NCBI RefSeq assembly: GCF_033705735.1
Contig: NZ_CP131130.1
Location: forward strand, 2,297,001-2,361,000
Origin: Shinella zoogloeoides
Lineage (GTDB): Bacteria > Pseudomonadota > Alphaproteobacteria > Rhizobiales > Rhizobiaceae
Direction of reading: 5' to 3'
DNA length: 64,000 bases
The first letter of the stretch is position 1. Each line of letters opens with the position of its first letter. Made by a program: the position numbers and the translations under genes. Of the stretch, positions 46,697 through 58,269 are shown in pieces. Below the pieces are notes generated by a model that was given only the letters and a program-made list of their open reading frames with translations, searched no databases and was not told where the DNA came from.

Positions 46697-48049
46697 TCAG
46701 GCGGCGCTGCGCACCGCGCCGATGACGCCGACGAGCTCGTCCACGATGCGCTCCACCTGGGCGCGGTCGTCGCCTTCCGCCATCACGCGGATCAGCGGCT
46801 CCGTGCCGGAGGGGCGGATGAGCAGGCGGCCGTTCCTGGCAAGCTGGCTTTCCGCATCCGCGATGGCCTGGCGGACCGTCGCGTCTTCCAGCGGCTGGCC
46901 GGCCTGGACGCGGACATTCTTCAGCACCTGCGGCACCGGCTCGAAACGGTTGCAGACCTCGCTTACCGTCCTGCCGCTGCGCTTAACGCAGGCAAGGATC
47001 TGCAGCGCCGCCACGAGGCCGTCGCCGGTCGTGCCGAAATCGGACAGAACGATATGGCCGGACTGCTCGCCGCCGACATTGTAGTCGTGCTGGCGCATGT
47101 GCTCGACGACATAGCGGTCGCCGACCTTGGTGCGCTGGAGGCCAAGGCCCTTGTCCGTAAGGAAGCGTTCGAGACCGAGATTGGACATGACGGTCGCGAC
47201 GATGCCGCCGCCACGCAGCATGCCGTCCTCCGCCCAGCTTTCGGCGATGACGGCCATCAGCTGGTCGCCGTCGATGATCTTGCCGTTCTCGTCGACGATC
47301 TGCACGCGGTCGGCGTCGCCGTCGAGGGCGATGCCGATATCGGCGCGCACCTCATGCACCTTGCGCTGCAGCGTTTCCGGATGGGTCGAGCCGCATTCGA
47401 GGTTGATGTTGAGGCCGTCCGGCTCGTTGCCGATGGTCACGACATCCGCGCCGAGCTCCCAGAGCGCAGCCGGCGCCACGCGGTAGGCCGCGCCATTGGC
47501 GCAGTCGATGGCGACGCGCAGGCCCTGGAGCGTGACATCGCGCGGCAGCGTACGCTTGGCATGCTCGATATAGCGGTCGTGCACGCCGTCGATGCGCTTG
47601 GCCCGGCCGATCTCGGCGGACTTGGCGAGCTGCGCCATCATGTCCTTTTCGAGCAGGTCCTCGATCTCCATCTCCAGCTCGTCGGAGAGCTTGTAGCCGT
47701 CCGGGCCGAAGAGCTTGATGCCGTTGTCGTAGAAGGGATTGTGCGAGGCCGAGATCATCACGCCGATATCGGCGCGCAGCGACCGCGTCAGCATGGCGAC
47801 GGCCGGCGTGGGGATCGGGCCGAGGACGAAGGCGTCGATGCCGGCCGCGGTGAAGCCCGCCACCATGGCGTTTTCCAGCATGTAGCCGGAAAGGCGCGTG
47901 TCCTTGCCGATCACCACCCGGTGACGGTGCGCGCCGCGCCGGAAGATCGTGCCGACGGCGATACCGACCCGCATGGCAAGGTCCGGCGTCATCGGGAAGG
48001 TGTTGGATTGACCCCGGATGCCATCCGTGCCGAAGTAACGACGTTTCAT
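46697..48049 (-). CDS. glmM: Phosphoglucosamine mutase
   Basis: Start at ATG 48049 ([16 protein letters not shown]) after AGGAG, giving 450 residues. It converts glucosamine-6-phosphate to glucosamine-1-phosphate for peptidoglycan and lipid A. The phospho-serine loop is [17 protein letters not shown], the metal-binding loop is [13 protein letters not shown], the sugar-binding loop GGEQSGHIV and the phosphate-binding C-terminus [15 protein letters not shown]. It follows ftsH on the same strand, as in many Proteobacteria, after 280 bp with a strong terminator. Confidence 0.96.
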   Translation of the reverse strand: MKRRYFGTDGIRGQSNTFPMTPDLAMRVGIAVGTIFRRGAHRHRVVIGKDTRLSGYMLENAMVAGFTAAGIDAFVLGPIPTPAVAMLTRSLRADIGVMISASHNPFYDNGIKLFGPDGYKLSDELEMEIEDLLEKDMMAQLAKSAEIGRAKRIDGVHDRYIEHAKRTLPRDVTLQGLRVAIDCANGAAYRVAPAALWELGADVVTIGNEPDGLNINLECGSTHPETLQRKVHEVRADIGIALDGDADRVQIVDENGKIIDGDQLMAVIAESWAEDGMLRGGGIVATVMSNLGLERFLTDKGLGLQRTKVGDRYVVEHMRQHDYNVGGEQSGHIVLSDFGTTGDGLVAALQILACVKRSGRTVSEVCNRFEPVPQVLKNVRVQAGQPLEDATVRQAIADAESQLARNGRLLIRPSGTEPLIRVMAEGDDRAQVERIVDELVGVIGAVRSAA

Positions 48050-48277
48050 GTTCGCTCCTGAATTCGCCGGCCGGGCGGCATGCCGCCGTGCCGGCGCGAT
48101 ACGCGCCCCATCTGCCGCGTCCAAGGTGCCTTCCGTGAGGCACCAACGAGGCGAGCATACTAGCCCCCTCGGGTAACCTTAAGCTTAAGACGCGTAGCTT
48201 TTGCGCTTCTTTGCCACAAAACCGGGCAAAGAACACCCGTCCCGGAATCAGAATTCATTACACTGCGTTACCGAAAG

Positions 48278-48310
48278 AAAACGGCCGGGAAAGATTTCCC
48301 GGCCGTTTTC
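48278..48310 (-). terminator. ftsH intrinsic terminator
   Basis: AAAACGGCCGGGAAA and TTTCCCGGCCGTTTT form a 15-bp perfect stem with a 3-nt loop, followed in the minus direction by CTTTC. The remaining ~230 bp to glmM hold only its promoter as far as I can see. Confidence 0.9.
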
Positions 48311-48329
48311 ATGTTTCCTGTCGCGGCGA

Positions 48330-50252
<1,923 letters not shown>

Positions 50253-50463
50253 CGAGCTTTCCGGGCACTTTCTCGGCCAAGGGCTCCTGACCGCTTCTCT
50301 CCCGCCTAACATAGGGTCGCCTTGCGGCCTTGCCAAGGCAAAGCGCTCGGCCCCGGGGGCTTTTCTCAAACTATCGTCAACAGGCCGGCCCGAACGGCCC
50401 CTTGCGGACCATCCCGATGCCGGCGCTTGACGTCATGCTACCACAACGCTTCAGCCTGCGCCT

Positions 50464-51744
50464 TCATTCGTTCGGCGGAGACGCAAAAGGCGGGCAACCG
50501 GCAAGCTGCGCGAGCGCCTGCGCAGCCGGCAGGTCGAATCGGGGAAGGAATCGCGCATAGGGCGAGATCACCGGCACGACATCCACCGCGCCCGCATCCA
50601 CCGGCGCACCGTCCTCGAATTTCAGGCAGGGCGCAGCATGGCGAGCCCTGAGAGCAGGGCCTTGAAGGCCTTCCACCGCCACCTGCCCGGCCGCCGAGAC
50701 GATGATCGTGCGCCGCGTCCCGTTGGCGAGGCGAAACCGGCCGTCCCAAACGCCCGCCGCCCCGGCAGGCAGGACGAGAGGAGCGATCTCCCTGCACTCG
50801 CGGTAGAGATAGAGCCCGTCGCGGCGGCGGTCGAACACGACGCGCCCGGCCGTCATCCGCGACAGTGTGCCGCTGGCAAGGAAGGTCCGCAGCCGGCCGG
50901 CCGAGCGGGTTTCCAGCACATGCACCCGCCCGCCGGCGGTCGCCGCCAGCAGCAGCAGGCCCCGCCAGCCGGCAGGATCGGCGAGCGCCGTCTCGACCGC
51001 GGCCGGCGCAAGCACGAAAAGGCCCTGCTCCGCCCGCACATTGCCGAAAAGGAACCCTGCCGCGCGCTGCGCGAGCAAAAGCCGCTCGCCCGGCGTCGGC
51101 GGTACGGCCGCCGCATCGCCCCGTGTGCGGATGCGCACCCGCTCGAAACGGGGATTGGCATTGCTCGGGTCGTCGATCCAGCCTTCGCCCTTCTCGCGAA
51201 GAAACGAGCGGATCGCCTCCCGGTCGATGCCGAGGAAGGGACGCAGCAGCCAGACCGCACCGTCGAGAAGAACCGCATCCGCCATGCCGGAAAGCCCGAT
51301 GCCGTCCGCCGCCCGCGCTGCGCGCATGGCGACGGTCTCGGCCTGGTCGTCGCGCGTATGGGCGGAAAGGATGGCATCCGCCTGCATTTCCACAGCCGCG
51401 TCGCAAAGAAGCTCGTAGCGTTTCGCGCGGGCGGCGGCCTGGAGGCCGGCCTGCGGCTTTGCGCCCTGCCAGCGCCGGATGACATGGGGAACGCCGTGGC
51501 GCACGCAAAGCGCTGCGACGGCAGCGGCCTCCCCGGCCGAGCCGGCGCGAAGGCCATGGTCGACGGAGCAGGCCGAAAGGGTAATGTGTGGATGGCGCCC
51601 GGTGGCGCAGAGCGTGGCGAGCGCCACGAGAAGCCCCGTCGAATCGCTGCCGCCGGAAACGGCGATCATCAGGCGGGCGGGGCGTTTGAAACTTGTCAGC
51701 AGGCGGCCGGCTGCCTCGATGGCGGGATTGTCCGCGCGGGCCAC
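50464..51744 (-). CDS. tilS: tRNA(Ile)-lysidine synthetase
   Basis: The protein starts with GTG 51744 seven bases after GGAGG, giving 426 residues. It changes the CAU anticodon of tRNA-Ile2 by adding lysine, so that it reads AUA. The PP-loop MIAVSGGSDSTGLLVAL is at about 26-42; the conserved SAHTRDDQAETVAMR and GIDREAIRSFLREKGEGWIDDPSN follow. The C-terminal part is variable, as in other alphaproteobacteria. It lies 20 bp after cpoB and before ftsH. Confidence 0.94.
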   Translation of the reverse strand: MARADNPAIEAAGRLLTSFKRPARLMIAVSGGSDSTGLLVALATLCATGRHPHITLSACSVDHGLRAGSAGEAAAVAALCVRHGVPHVIRRWQGAKPQAGLQAAARAKRYELLCDAAVEMQADAILSAHTRDDQAETVAMRAARAADGIGLSGMADAVLLDGAVWLLRPFLGIDREAIRSFLREKGEGWIDDPSNANPRFERVRIRTRGDAAAVPPTPGERLLLAQRAAGFLFGNVRAEQGLFVLAPAAVETALADPAGWRGLLLLAATAGGRVHVLETRSAGRLRTFLASGTLSRMTAGRVVFDRRRDGLYLYRECREIAPLVLPAGAAGVWDGRFRLANGTRRTIIVSAAGQVAVEGLQGPALRARHAAPCLKFEDGAPVDAGAVDVVPVISPYARFLPRFDLPAAQALAQLAGCPPFASPPNE

Positions 51745-51764
51745 GACCTTGCCTCCGTCCGCAA

Positions 51765-52772
51765 TCAGCAGGACAGGCGGCTCTGTTCGGAAGAAACCTT
51801 GTTCTTCACGGCCTTGGAGGCATTCGGGTAGCGCTTGTTCACTTCGCGCAGCGTCGCGCAGGCGGTTTCGCGGTTGTCGAGGGCGGCAAGCGACATGCCG
51901 AGCTTCAACAGCATTTCCGGCGCCTTCTTGGACTTGGAGAAGTTCTGGTGGGCGTTGAGGAAGGTCTTGGCGGCTTCGTTGAAATTGCCCTGCGAATACT
52001 GCGCCTCGCCCAGCCAGAAGTTCGCGTCGGCGGCCTTCTCGCTCTTCGGGAAGACATCGAGATAGTCGCGGAACTCGCGCTCGGCGACCTGGTAGTCGCC
52101 CGAAAGCACATGGCCATAGGCCGCCTGGTAGAGATCGTCGGGATTGTCGAGCGAGGCGGTGGAGGATTGCGAGGCCTGCGGCAGGCCGGTATCGGCGCCC
52201 GGCACCGTGTTGTCGCTGCCGATGGAGGCGCTCTGGTTGTTCAGGTCCGGATTGGTCTCGGCGCCGATCGGGTTGCCGTTCTCGTCGAACTTGATGGAAC
52301 CGAGTTCCTGCGGCTGCGCGCCGCCGCCACCGCCGCCCTGCTGGCCGAGCGTGGCGGCCCCGGCGGTGTCATCCGCCGGTACCCGGTTCGAGGCGATCTG
52401 CTGGTCGGGCGTTCCGCCATTGACCGGCTTGTCGAGCGCGCCGCTCTTGCCGCCCGCCTTGCCCTTTCCGCTTTCCAGATCCTGGAAGCGATATTCGTTG
52501 TCTTCCTGCGCCTTGCGGATCTGTTCCTGCATCTGCAGGAGCTGGTAGCTCATTTCCTCGATGCGGCCGTTGAGGTTGCGGATCTCTTCCTCGAGCTGGC
52601 CGACCCGCGGGTCCATGGCCTGCGCGAGAACCACGTTTCCGTTGCCCGCTCCCTGGCTCTTGTGGGAAAGGAAGCCGTTCGCCAGAGTCGAAAGCGGCGA
52701 TGCGCTGATCGGCCCGACCGTGCCTGCAACCGCTGCGAGACTGAGAACGCCTGCCGCGACAAGTTTCTTCAT
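51765..52772 (-). CDS. cpoB: Tol-Pal system coordination protein CpoB (YbgF)
   Basis: The 335-residue periplasmic protein has a signal peptide (MKKLVAAGVLSLAAVAGTVG), an N-terminal trimer coiled coil (VGQLEEEIRNLNGRIEEMSYQLLQMQEQ), a long Gly/Asn/Pro-rich linker and C-terminal TPR repeats: PDDLYQAAYGHVLSGDYQVAEREFRDYL, ANFWLGEAQYSQGNFNEAA and the last repeat. CpoB links outer-membrane constriction by Tol-Pal with peptidoglycan synthesis during division. It lies after pal with a terminator between and its own promoter is likely. Confidence 0.93.
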   Translation of the reverse strand: MKKLVAAGVLSLAAVAGTVGPISASPLSTLANGFLSHKSQGAGNGNVVLAQAMDPRVGQLEEEIRNLNGRIEEMSYQLLQMQEQIRKAQEDNEYRFQDLESGKGKAGGKSGALDKPVNGGTPDQQIASNRVPADDTAGAATLGQQGGGGGGAQPQELGSIKFDENGNPIGAETNPDLNNQSASIGSDNTVPGADTGLPQASQSSTASLDNPDDLYQAAYGHVLSGDYQVAEREFRDYLDVFPKSEKAADANFWLGEAQYSQGNFNEAAKTFLNAHQNFSKSKKAPEMLLKLGMSLAALDNRETACATLREVNKRYPNASKAVKNKVSSEQSRLSC

Positions 52773-52870
52773 CTATCTTCGTCCTGTTGGTCCGATTGTG
52801 CGCCGAAGCGCTGCCGAAGAGTTTTCCAAATACTCTCAAAAAGCAACGGAGTTCGGCCAAAGTGTGTTGA

Positions 52871-52900
52871 AAAAAGAAAGGCGGCCGCAAGGCCGCCTTT
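52871..52900 (-). terminator. pal intrinsic terminator
   Basis: On the minus strand AAGGCGGCC-TTGC-GGCCGCCTT is a 9-bp perfect stem followed by TCTTTTTT, just past pal and ahead of cpoB. Confidence 0.92.
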
Positions 52901-52923
52901 TCCATGTGTTCCCGGAAGGGGAA

Positions 52924-53460
52924 TTACATGCCCGCGCCGCCGAGAACGGTGACGGCACGACGGTTCTGCGACCAGCAGGAAATGTCGTCGCAGACGGCGA
53001 CCGGACGTTCCTTGCCGTAGGAGATCGTCTTGATGCGGTTTGCCGGGATACCGCGCGAAGCGAGATACTGGCGGGTGGAAGCCGCGCGGCGTGCGCCGAG
53101 CGCCAGGTTGTATTCGCGCGTGCCGCGTTCGTCGGCATGGCCTTCGACCGTGATCGCGTAGTTCGGGTAGCGCTGCAGCCACTGGGCCTGGCGATCGAGC
53201 GTCGCGGCGGCGTCTGCGCGGATCGACGTGGAGTCGGTGTCGAAGAAGATGCGGTCGCCGACATTGACCGTGAAGTCCTGCTGCGAGCCGGGCGTGGCAG
53301 CGCCGCCGGCGCCGTTGAGGCCGAGGTCGCCGGCGCTGTTCGGCAGGTTCTTCTTGGAGGCGCAGCCCGCCAGGGCGAGCGTCATGACGAGCGCGATCAT
53401 CACCGGGTTGCGGGCGATGGTCTGCATGCGGCCAGCGGCCGGAGTATGAATGCGGCTCAT
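52924..53460 (-). CDS. pal: Peptidoglycan-associated lipoprotein
   Basis: Start at ATG 53460 (MSRIHTPAAGRMQ) after AAGGAG, giving 178 residues. The lipobox LALAGC puts the lipidated cysteine at C33. A short Gly/Asn linker leads to an OmpA-type peptidoglycan-binding domain: FFDTDSTSIRADAAATLDRQ and ITVEGHADERGTREYNLALG, then KTISYGKERPV. It anchors the outer membrane to peptidoglycan and is pulled by TolB and TolA during constriction. It has its own upstream region of 309 bp with a CtrA-box candidate. Confidence 0.95.
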   Translation of the reverse strand: MSRIHTPAAGRMQTIARNPVMIALVMTLALAGCASKKNLPNSAGDLGLNGAGGAATPGSQQDFTVNVGDRIFFDTDSTSIRADAAATLDRQAQWLQRYPNYAITVEGHADERGTREYNLALGARRAASTRQYLASRGIPANRIKTISYGKERPVAVCDDISCWSQNRRAVTVLGGAGM

Positions 53461-53769
53461 GAGCCGGTCTCCTTGCATCAGTTCTTGCGTCAAGTTCGTT
53501 GAAGCGTCAGGTTTCAATCAGGGTTGCCAGACTGTAACCCGGAGCGGTTAATCCGCCTTCAACGGTTATGGTTAACGATTGCTTGTAAGACCGTCCCCGG
53601 CCCCTCGCATTTCATCATGCCTTGCATGTCGGAGCGCGAAACCAGAGCACATGTCCGCGCGACATGCAGAAACGGAAGCGGGCCTGCCGCCTCTCGCCGT
53701 GTGGCCTGATTTACAGGACTTTGCGGCAAGAACGCGGCAGACCCGCCTCGAATTGTGATGCTCCGAAGA
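53461..53769 (-). promoter_or_regulatory. pal upstream region with TTAACCAT box (53568-53575)
   Basis: This 309-bp gap between tolB and pal shows no gene. ATGGTTAA at 53568-53575 is TTAACCAT on the minus strand, the strand of pal, about 110 bp ahead of its start. A second GGTTAA is at 53544-53549. The region nearer tolB is GC-rich, and I see no clear terminator for tolB. Confidence 0.5.
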
Positions 53770-55074
53770 CTATTCGAGCAGCGGCGACCAGGCCGGGTCG
53801 GAAGCGAAGCCCTTCGTCTGGATGAGCTGCTCGTTGTAGCCCGTCAGATCGATCGAGTAGATCTGCGGGCCGCCCGCGCCGGCCGACTGGCGGAAGAACA
53901 TCAGCACGCGGCCGTTCGGCGCCCAGGTCGGGCCTTCATTGTGGAAGCCCGAGGTCAGGATGCGCTCGCCCGAACCGTCCGTCTTCATCACGCCGATGGA
54001 GAACTTGCCGCCCGACTGCTTGGTGAAGGCGATGAGGTCGCCGCGCGGGGACCAGACCGGCGTGGAATAGGAACCGTCGCCGAAGGAGATGCGGCGCTGG
54101 CCTGAGCCGTCGGCGCCCATCACGTAGAGCTGCGGCCGGCCGCCGCGGTCGCTTTCGAAGACGATCTGGCTACCGTCGGGCGAATAGGAGGGCGAGGTGT
54201 CGATCGCGGCGGTGGAAGTCAGCCGCGTCGTGGTGCGCGAGCGCAGGTCCATCGTGTAGATATTGGCGTTGCCTTCCTGCTGCAGGCTCATGATGACGCG
54301 CTGGCCATCCGGCGAGAAGCGCGGCGCAAAGGTCATGCCCGGGAAGTTGCCGACCACCTCGCGCTGCCCCGTCTCAAGCTGAAGCAGGTAGACGCGCGGC
54401 TGGTTGCCCTCGAAGGACATGTAGGTGATTTCCTGGCGGCTCGGCGAGAAGCGCGGCGTCAGGACCAGCTCGTTGGAATTCGTCAGCGCGCGGGCGTTGA
54501 AGCCGTCCTGGTCCATGATGGCGAGCTGGCGCTTGCGGGCCGTCTTCGGGCCGCTTTCGGCGACATAGACGATGCGGGTGTCGAAGTAGCCCTTCTCGCC
54601 CGTCAGGCGCTCATAGATCGCGTCGGCGATGATATGCGCCACGCGGCGCCAGTTTTCCGGCTGCGTGTAGAACTGCTGGCCGGTGAGCTGCTGGCCCGCG
54701 AAGGTGTCCCAGAGGCGGAACTCGGCGCGCAGGCGCCCGTCGCCCTCCTGCGTCACGCGGCCCGTGACGAGCGCCTGCGCGTTGATGACCTTCCAGTCGT
54801 CGAAGCGCGGCGGCTGGTCCGGATTGGAGATCTTCTCGATGAAGGCCTGCTTGTTGACCGGCGCGAAGAGGCCGGAGCGCTTGAGGTCGGCCGCGATGAC
54901 GTCGGTGATGCGCTGGCCGAGGTCGCCGCCGGCGACGAAGTCCGTCACGGCGATCGGCAGCGGCTCGACATTGCCCTTGTTGATGTTGATTTCGACCTTC
55001 GCAAAGGCCTGCGGCAGAGAGACCGCAAGGCCGGTCAGCACGACCAGCAAACGAAGAAGATTGCGTCTGTACAT
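53770..55074 (-). CDS. tolB: Tol-Pal periplasmic protein TolB
   Basis: The 434-residue protein has a signal peptide ([20 protein letters not shown]), an N-terminal TolB domain ([30 protein letters not shown]) and a six-bladed propeller of PD40 repeats: [49 protein letters not shown] and [22 protein letters not shown]. It shuttles between Pal and TolA. It follows tolA by 21 bp. Confidence 0.96.
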   Translation of the reverse strand: MYRRNLLRLLVVLTGLAVSLPQAFAKVEININKGNVEPLPIAVTDFVAGGDLGQRITDVIAADLKRSGLFAPVNKQAFIEKISNPDQPPRFDDWKVINAQALVTGRVTQEGDGRLRAEFRLWDTFAGQQLTGQQFYTQPENWRRVAHIIADAIYERLTGEKGYFDTRIVYVAESGPKTARKRQLAIMDQDGFNARALTNSNELVLTPRFSPSRQEITYMSFEGNQPRVYLLQLETGQREVVGNFPGMTFAPRFSPDGQRVIMSLQQEGNANIYTMDLRSRTTTRLTSTAAIDTSPSYSPDGSQIVFESDRGGRPQLYVMGADGSGQRRISFGDGSYSTPVWSPRGDLIAFTKQSGGKFSIGVMKTDGSGERILTSGFHNEGPTWAPNGRVLMFFRQSAGAGGPQIYSIDLTGYNEQLIQTKGFASDPAWSPLLE

Positions 55075-55095
55075 CTATCTAGGCCTTCCTAGTTC

Positions 55096-56208
55096 CTACA
55101 TCATTTCGCTCGGATCGAAGTTCACGACGACTTCGCTCCAGGCATCGTATTTTTCCGGGGGCAGCCCCTTGAAGGGCCGCGATTTCATGATGGCGCGGCG
55201 CGCGCCGCCGGCAAGCGCGCGGCGGGCAGCTTCCGAGCCGCCGGTCGCCACGACTTCCGGCTCGCCGATGATGTCGCCGTTCTGGTCGAGCTGCATCGTG
55301 ACCTTGATGCGCACGTCGGCGGCATCCGAAAGGCCGGGGATGATCGACCAGTTGTTCTGGATCTGGCCGCGCAGCGCGTCCATCTCGCTCATCGAAAGCT
55401 TGGTGCCGGTCGTCGTCTTCTTGCCGCCGAGCGCCGCCTGTTCCTGCGAGCGCTTGGCGCCGCCGCCGGCCGCCTTTTCCTTGTTGAGAAGCGCGGCGAT
55501 CTCGTCGGCGTTGAAGTCGCTGTCGTTCAGCGAGCTCGCCTTCTCCTGCTTCTTCTTCTCGTCCTTCTTGCGGTCGGGCGTCTTGGCCGTCTGGGCCTTC
55601 GCCGTCTCGGTCTTCTTCTCTTCCGGCTTCTTCTCCGGCTCGGCCTTGGCCGTCTCGACCTTCGGCTTCATCTCGGGCAGCGGCACCTTGTCCGGCAGCG
55701 CCTCGGCTTCCGGGTCCTCGGCGGGCTTGTCTTCAGCCGGCTTCGCCTCGGGCTTCGGGTCGGGCTTGACCTCCTGCTTGGCCTCGGGAAGGGCGGCGAC
55801 CTCGGTCGAGGGCTCGCTCGCCTTTTCGACCGGCTTTGCCTCCTCGACGGGCTTGCTGTCCGGCGTCTGGACGACCTTCTCGGCCTTTTCCGGCGAGGCG
55901 GCGGTCTCGATGTCGCGCGGCTTTTCTTCCGGCGTCGGCAGGTTCTTCAGGTCGATCTCGTTGTCGCCGACATTTTCCGCGTTCTCGACCGACGTCTGCT
56001 TCTTGGTCGGAACGGGGGCGGCCTTTTCCTTCATTTCGGCTTTCTTGTCGCCCTGCTGAATTTGCGTCAGCTCCTCGATCGACACGATATCGACCGGCAG
56101 GGCTTCGACATCGGCGACGTCGAAGCTCTCGGGACTGCCGAGCGAAACCAGCGCCCAGGTGAGGACCACGGCGTGGATGACGGCGGATGTGGCAAGGCTG
56201 CCCTTCAT
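55096..56208 (-). CDS. tolA: Tol-Pal protein TolA
   Basis: The 370-residue inner-membrane protein begins with a single anchor (SAVIHAVVLTWALVSLG), goes on to a long Lys/Glu/Pro/Ala stretch (about 60-240) which spans the periplasm, and ends with a TonB-like domain (LRGQIQNNWSIIPGLSDAADVRIKVTMQLD and RRALAGGARRAIM). It transmits energy from TolQR to Pal. Unlike enterobacterial TolA, the middle is Pro/Glu/Lys-rich rather than a pure Ala/Lys helix, as is usual in rhizobia. It starts nine bases after tolR. Confidence 0.92.
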   Translation of the reverse strand: MKGSLATSAVIHAVVLTWALVSLGSPESFDVADVEALPVDIVSIEELTQIQQGDKKAEMKEKAAPVPTKKQTSVENAENVGDNEIDLKNLPTPEEKPRDIETAASPEKAEKVVQTPDSKPVEEAKPVEKASEPSTEVAALPEAKQEVKPDPKPEAKPAEDKPAEDPEAEALPDKVPLPEMKPKVETAKAEPEKKPEEKKTETAKAQTAKTPDRKKDEKKKQEKASSLNDSDFNADEIAALLNKEKAAGGGAKRSQEQAALGGKKTTTGTKLSMSEMDALRGQIQNNWSIIPGLSDAADVRIKVTMQLDQNGDIIGEPEVVATGGSEAARRALAGGARRAIMKSRPFKGLPPEKYDAWSEVVVNFDPSEMM

Positions 56209-56217
56209 GGCGTGCGA

Positions 56218-56670
56218 TTACCTGTCCGGTTTCTGCTCGGTGACGAGGCCGATATTGGTGAAGCCGCCGGCCTGGATGCGCGACATGACGTCGGCCATGA
56301 CGCCATAGGGCGCATTGCCGTCGCCGCGCACGAAGATACGCTCGGTATAGCCCGTGGTGGCCACGGCCTGGAGCTTGGCGGCGACCTCCTCGATCGGGAT
56401 CGCGGTTTCCTGCAGGAAGACCTGGCCGTCGGCCTTGACCGAAACGGTGATCGGCTGCGTATCGGCGTTGAGGGCCTTGGCCTGCGTCTTCGGCAGGTCG
56501 AGCGGCACGCCGACGGTCATCAAGGGGGCTGCGACCATGAAGATGATGAGCAGCACGAGCATGACGTCGACCATCGGCGTCACGTTGATCTCACTCATCG
56601 GGGCCCTTTTACCGCCCCCGCGGCGGCGGCGGCCGCCGCCTGAATTCTTCGCTCCGACTGACATGCCCAT
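56218..56670 (-). CDS. tolR: Tol-Pal protein TolR (ExbD family)
   Basis: The 150-residue protein has a Gly/Arg-rich start, one membrane segment carrying the proton-path aspartate ([22 protein letters not shown] split by the motif PMVDV), and a periplasmic domain ending [11 protein letters not shown]. With TolQ it forms the proton-driven motor. It lies 33 bp after tolQ and just before tolA. Confidence 0.95.
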   Translation of the reverse strand: MGMSVGAKNSGGGRRRRGGGKRAPMSEINVTPMVDVMLVLLIIFMVAAPLMTVGVPLDLPKTQAKALNADTQPITVSVKADGQVFLQETAIPIEEVAAKLQAVATTGYTERIFVRGDGNAPYGVMADVMSRIQAGGFTNIGLVTEQKPDR

Positions 56671-56703
56671 GGCGTCGTCTCCGTCTGTCCTGAACGCCGC
56701 GTT

Positions 56704-57420
56704 TTACTGCGCCGCAGCGCGCGGCTGCAGCTTCTCGTCGATCTGGCGCGAGAGGATGGCCGAGAACTCGTCCGCAAAGCCCTCCATGCGCGCCGTCAGC
56801 TTGCCGGCGTCGGCGGAGAACTTGTTGTAGGCGATGACCGCGGGAATGGCGGCGACGAGGCCGATGGCGGTGGCGAGCAGCGCCTCGGCGATGCCCGGCG
56901 CGACGACCGCAAGGCTCGTCTGCTTGGAGCCGGCAATGGCCTGGAAGGAGGTCATGATGCCGACGACCGTGCCGAAGAGGCCGACGAAGGGCGCCGCCGA
57001 GCCGATGGTGGCGAGCGAGCCGAGCCGGGCTTCCAGCGTTTCGGATTCGCGCGACAGCGTCACGTCCATCGCCCGGTCGATACGCATCTGCAACCCTATG
57101 GGCGAGCGCGCCCCGCGTTCGAAGCTCTTCTTCCATTCCCGCATCGCCGCCACGAAGATGGCGCTCATGCCGGTGGTCTGCCGGTCGGAGAGCGTGCGAT
57201 AGAGCTCCTCCAGCGACTGACCCGACCAGAAGACCTGCTCGAAGCTGTCGAGCTGCCGGCGCGCGCGGCCGTAGCTCACGGACTTGTCGACCACGATGGC
57301 CCAGGTCCAGACGGACGCGGCGAGAAGGCCGAGCATGACCAGCTTCACGATGAATCCGGCCTGGATGAAGAGACCCCACAGGGTCACGCTGCCAGCCGCT
57401 TCCAAACCCACTTGTTCCAT
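56704..57420 (-). CDS. tolQ: Tol-Pal protein TolQ (ExbB/MotA family)
   Basis: Start at ATG 57420 ([14 protein letters not shown]), giving 238 residues. Three membrane segments are visible: [20 protein letters not shown], then the pair in [21 protein letters not shown] and [23 protein letters not shown]. The conserved Thr/Pro positions of the family are present. It is the first gene of tolQ-tolR-tolA-tolB. Confidence 0.95.
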   Translation of the reverse strand: MEQVGLEAAGSVTLWGLFIQAGFIVKLVMLGLLAASVWTWAIVVDKSVSYGRARRQLDSFEQVFWSGQSLEELYRTLSDRQTTGMSAIFVAAMREWKKSFERGARSPIGLQMRIDRAMDVTLSRESETLEARLGSLATIGSAAPFVGLFGTVVGIMTSFQAIAGSKQTSLAVVAPGIAEALLATAIGLVAAIPAVIAYNKFSADAGKLTARMEGFADEFSAILSRQIDEKLQPRAAAQ

Positions 57421-57732
57421 AGACCTATGTCCCCGAATCCAAACACCCGGCACGGGCGCTTTGCGGCCCAACCGGGTAACATTCCGCCGTGGCGGGCCTC
57501 TGGGAGGATAAACCCGCTACGGCATTCGATAACGCGCGTCGCAGTCAGGGTTTTCGTCCCGCACCCGCTTCGCAGTCCGTCAAGAATGTCCGGTTGATGC
57601 CGCCGGCCGCCATGCCGGTCAAACGCTTACAACCTGCCTTCTTCACGGCAATTTTGGTTAAAGGATGACGTGCAGTGCACAAAATCCTCACCCGTCGAGT
57701 AAGACATCATTATGGTTAAGGGAGTGTTACCG
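57421..57732 (-). promoter_or_regulatory. tolQ upstream region with a TTAACCAT box (57712-57719)
   Basis: This 312-bp gap between ybgC and tolQ holds no supported gene. ATGGTTAA at 57712-57719 is TTAACCAT on the minus strand, and GGTTAA at 57655-57660 is a one-mismatch copy of the octamer. A GANTC site (GAATC) lies at 57435-57439, close to the tolQ start. Together they suggest cell-cycle control of the Tol genes. Confidence 0.5.
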
Positions 57733-58203
57733 CTAATGCGCGGCCGAAACTTCTTGCGTCTTGGCAAGAAAACGCGCCGCCAGCGCCTCCGGCAGCCGGC
57801 GCGGCCGGCCCGCCGCGTTGATGACCGCGATGATGACGCGCGCGGCGATCAGAAGCTGGTCGCCGCGGCGGATTTCCTGGTTGAGGATCATCTTCGCCCC
57901 GCCCGCCTTCTCGGTGGACGTCAGGATCGTCAGGATATCGTCCATTCGCGCCGGCGCCTTGAAGTCGATCTCCATGCGATGAACGACGAAGACGAGGCCC
58001 TCGCGGTCCTCCTCCAGAACGAGGCTGCCCTGCTCGACGCCGAGCAGACGCAGGTAATCCGTCCGCCCGCGCTCCATGAAATGCAGGTAGCGGGCATGGT
58101 AGACGACGCCGGAAAAATCCGTGTCCTCGTAATAGACGCGCTGCACGAGCCGGTGGCCTGCCTCGCTGAGTTCGCCAGAAAGAGGATGGGAAAGGTCTGT
58201 CAT
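57733..58203 (-). CDS. ybgC: Tol-Pal-associated acyl-CoA thioesterase
   Basis: Start at ATG 58203 (MTDLSHPLSGELSE), giving 156 residues. The hot-dog fold has the catalytic aspartate in RVYYEDTDFSGVVYHARYLHFMERGR broken at DTDFSG, with RMEIDFKAPARMDDIL next. YbgC hydrolyses short acyl-CoA or acyl-ACP and is almost always next to tolQ. It lies 66 bp after the metallophosphoesterase gene and 312 bp before tolQ. Confidence 0.94.
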   Translation of the reverse strand: MTDLSHPLSGELSEAGHRLVQRVYYEDTDFSGVVYHARYLHFMERGRTDYLRLLGVEQGSLVLEEDREGLVFVVHRMEIDFKAPARMDDILTILTSTEKAGGAKMILNQEIRRGDQLLIAARVIIAVINAAGRPRRLPEALAARFLAKTQEVSAAH

Positions 58204-58269
58204 GATCGGTGTCCGGCAAGAATTTTCCGCCTCTCTCCCGCAAAGCGGCGGCAAATGCAAGGCCGGCGC

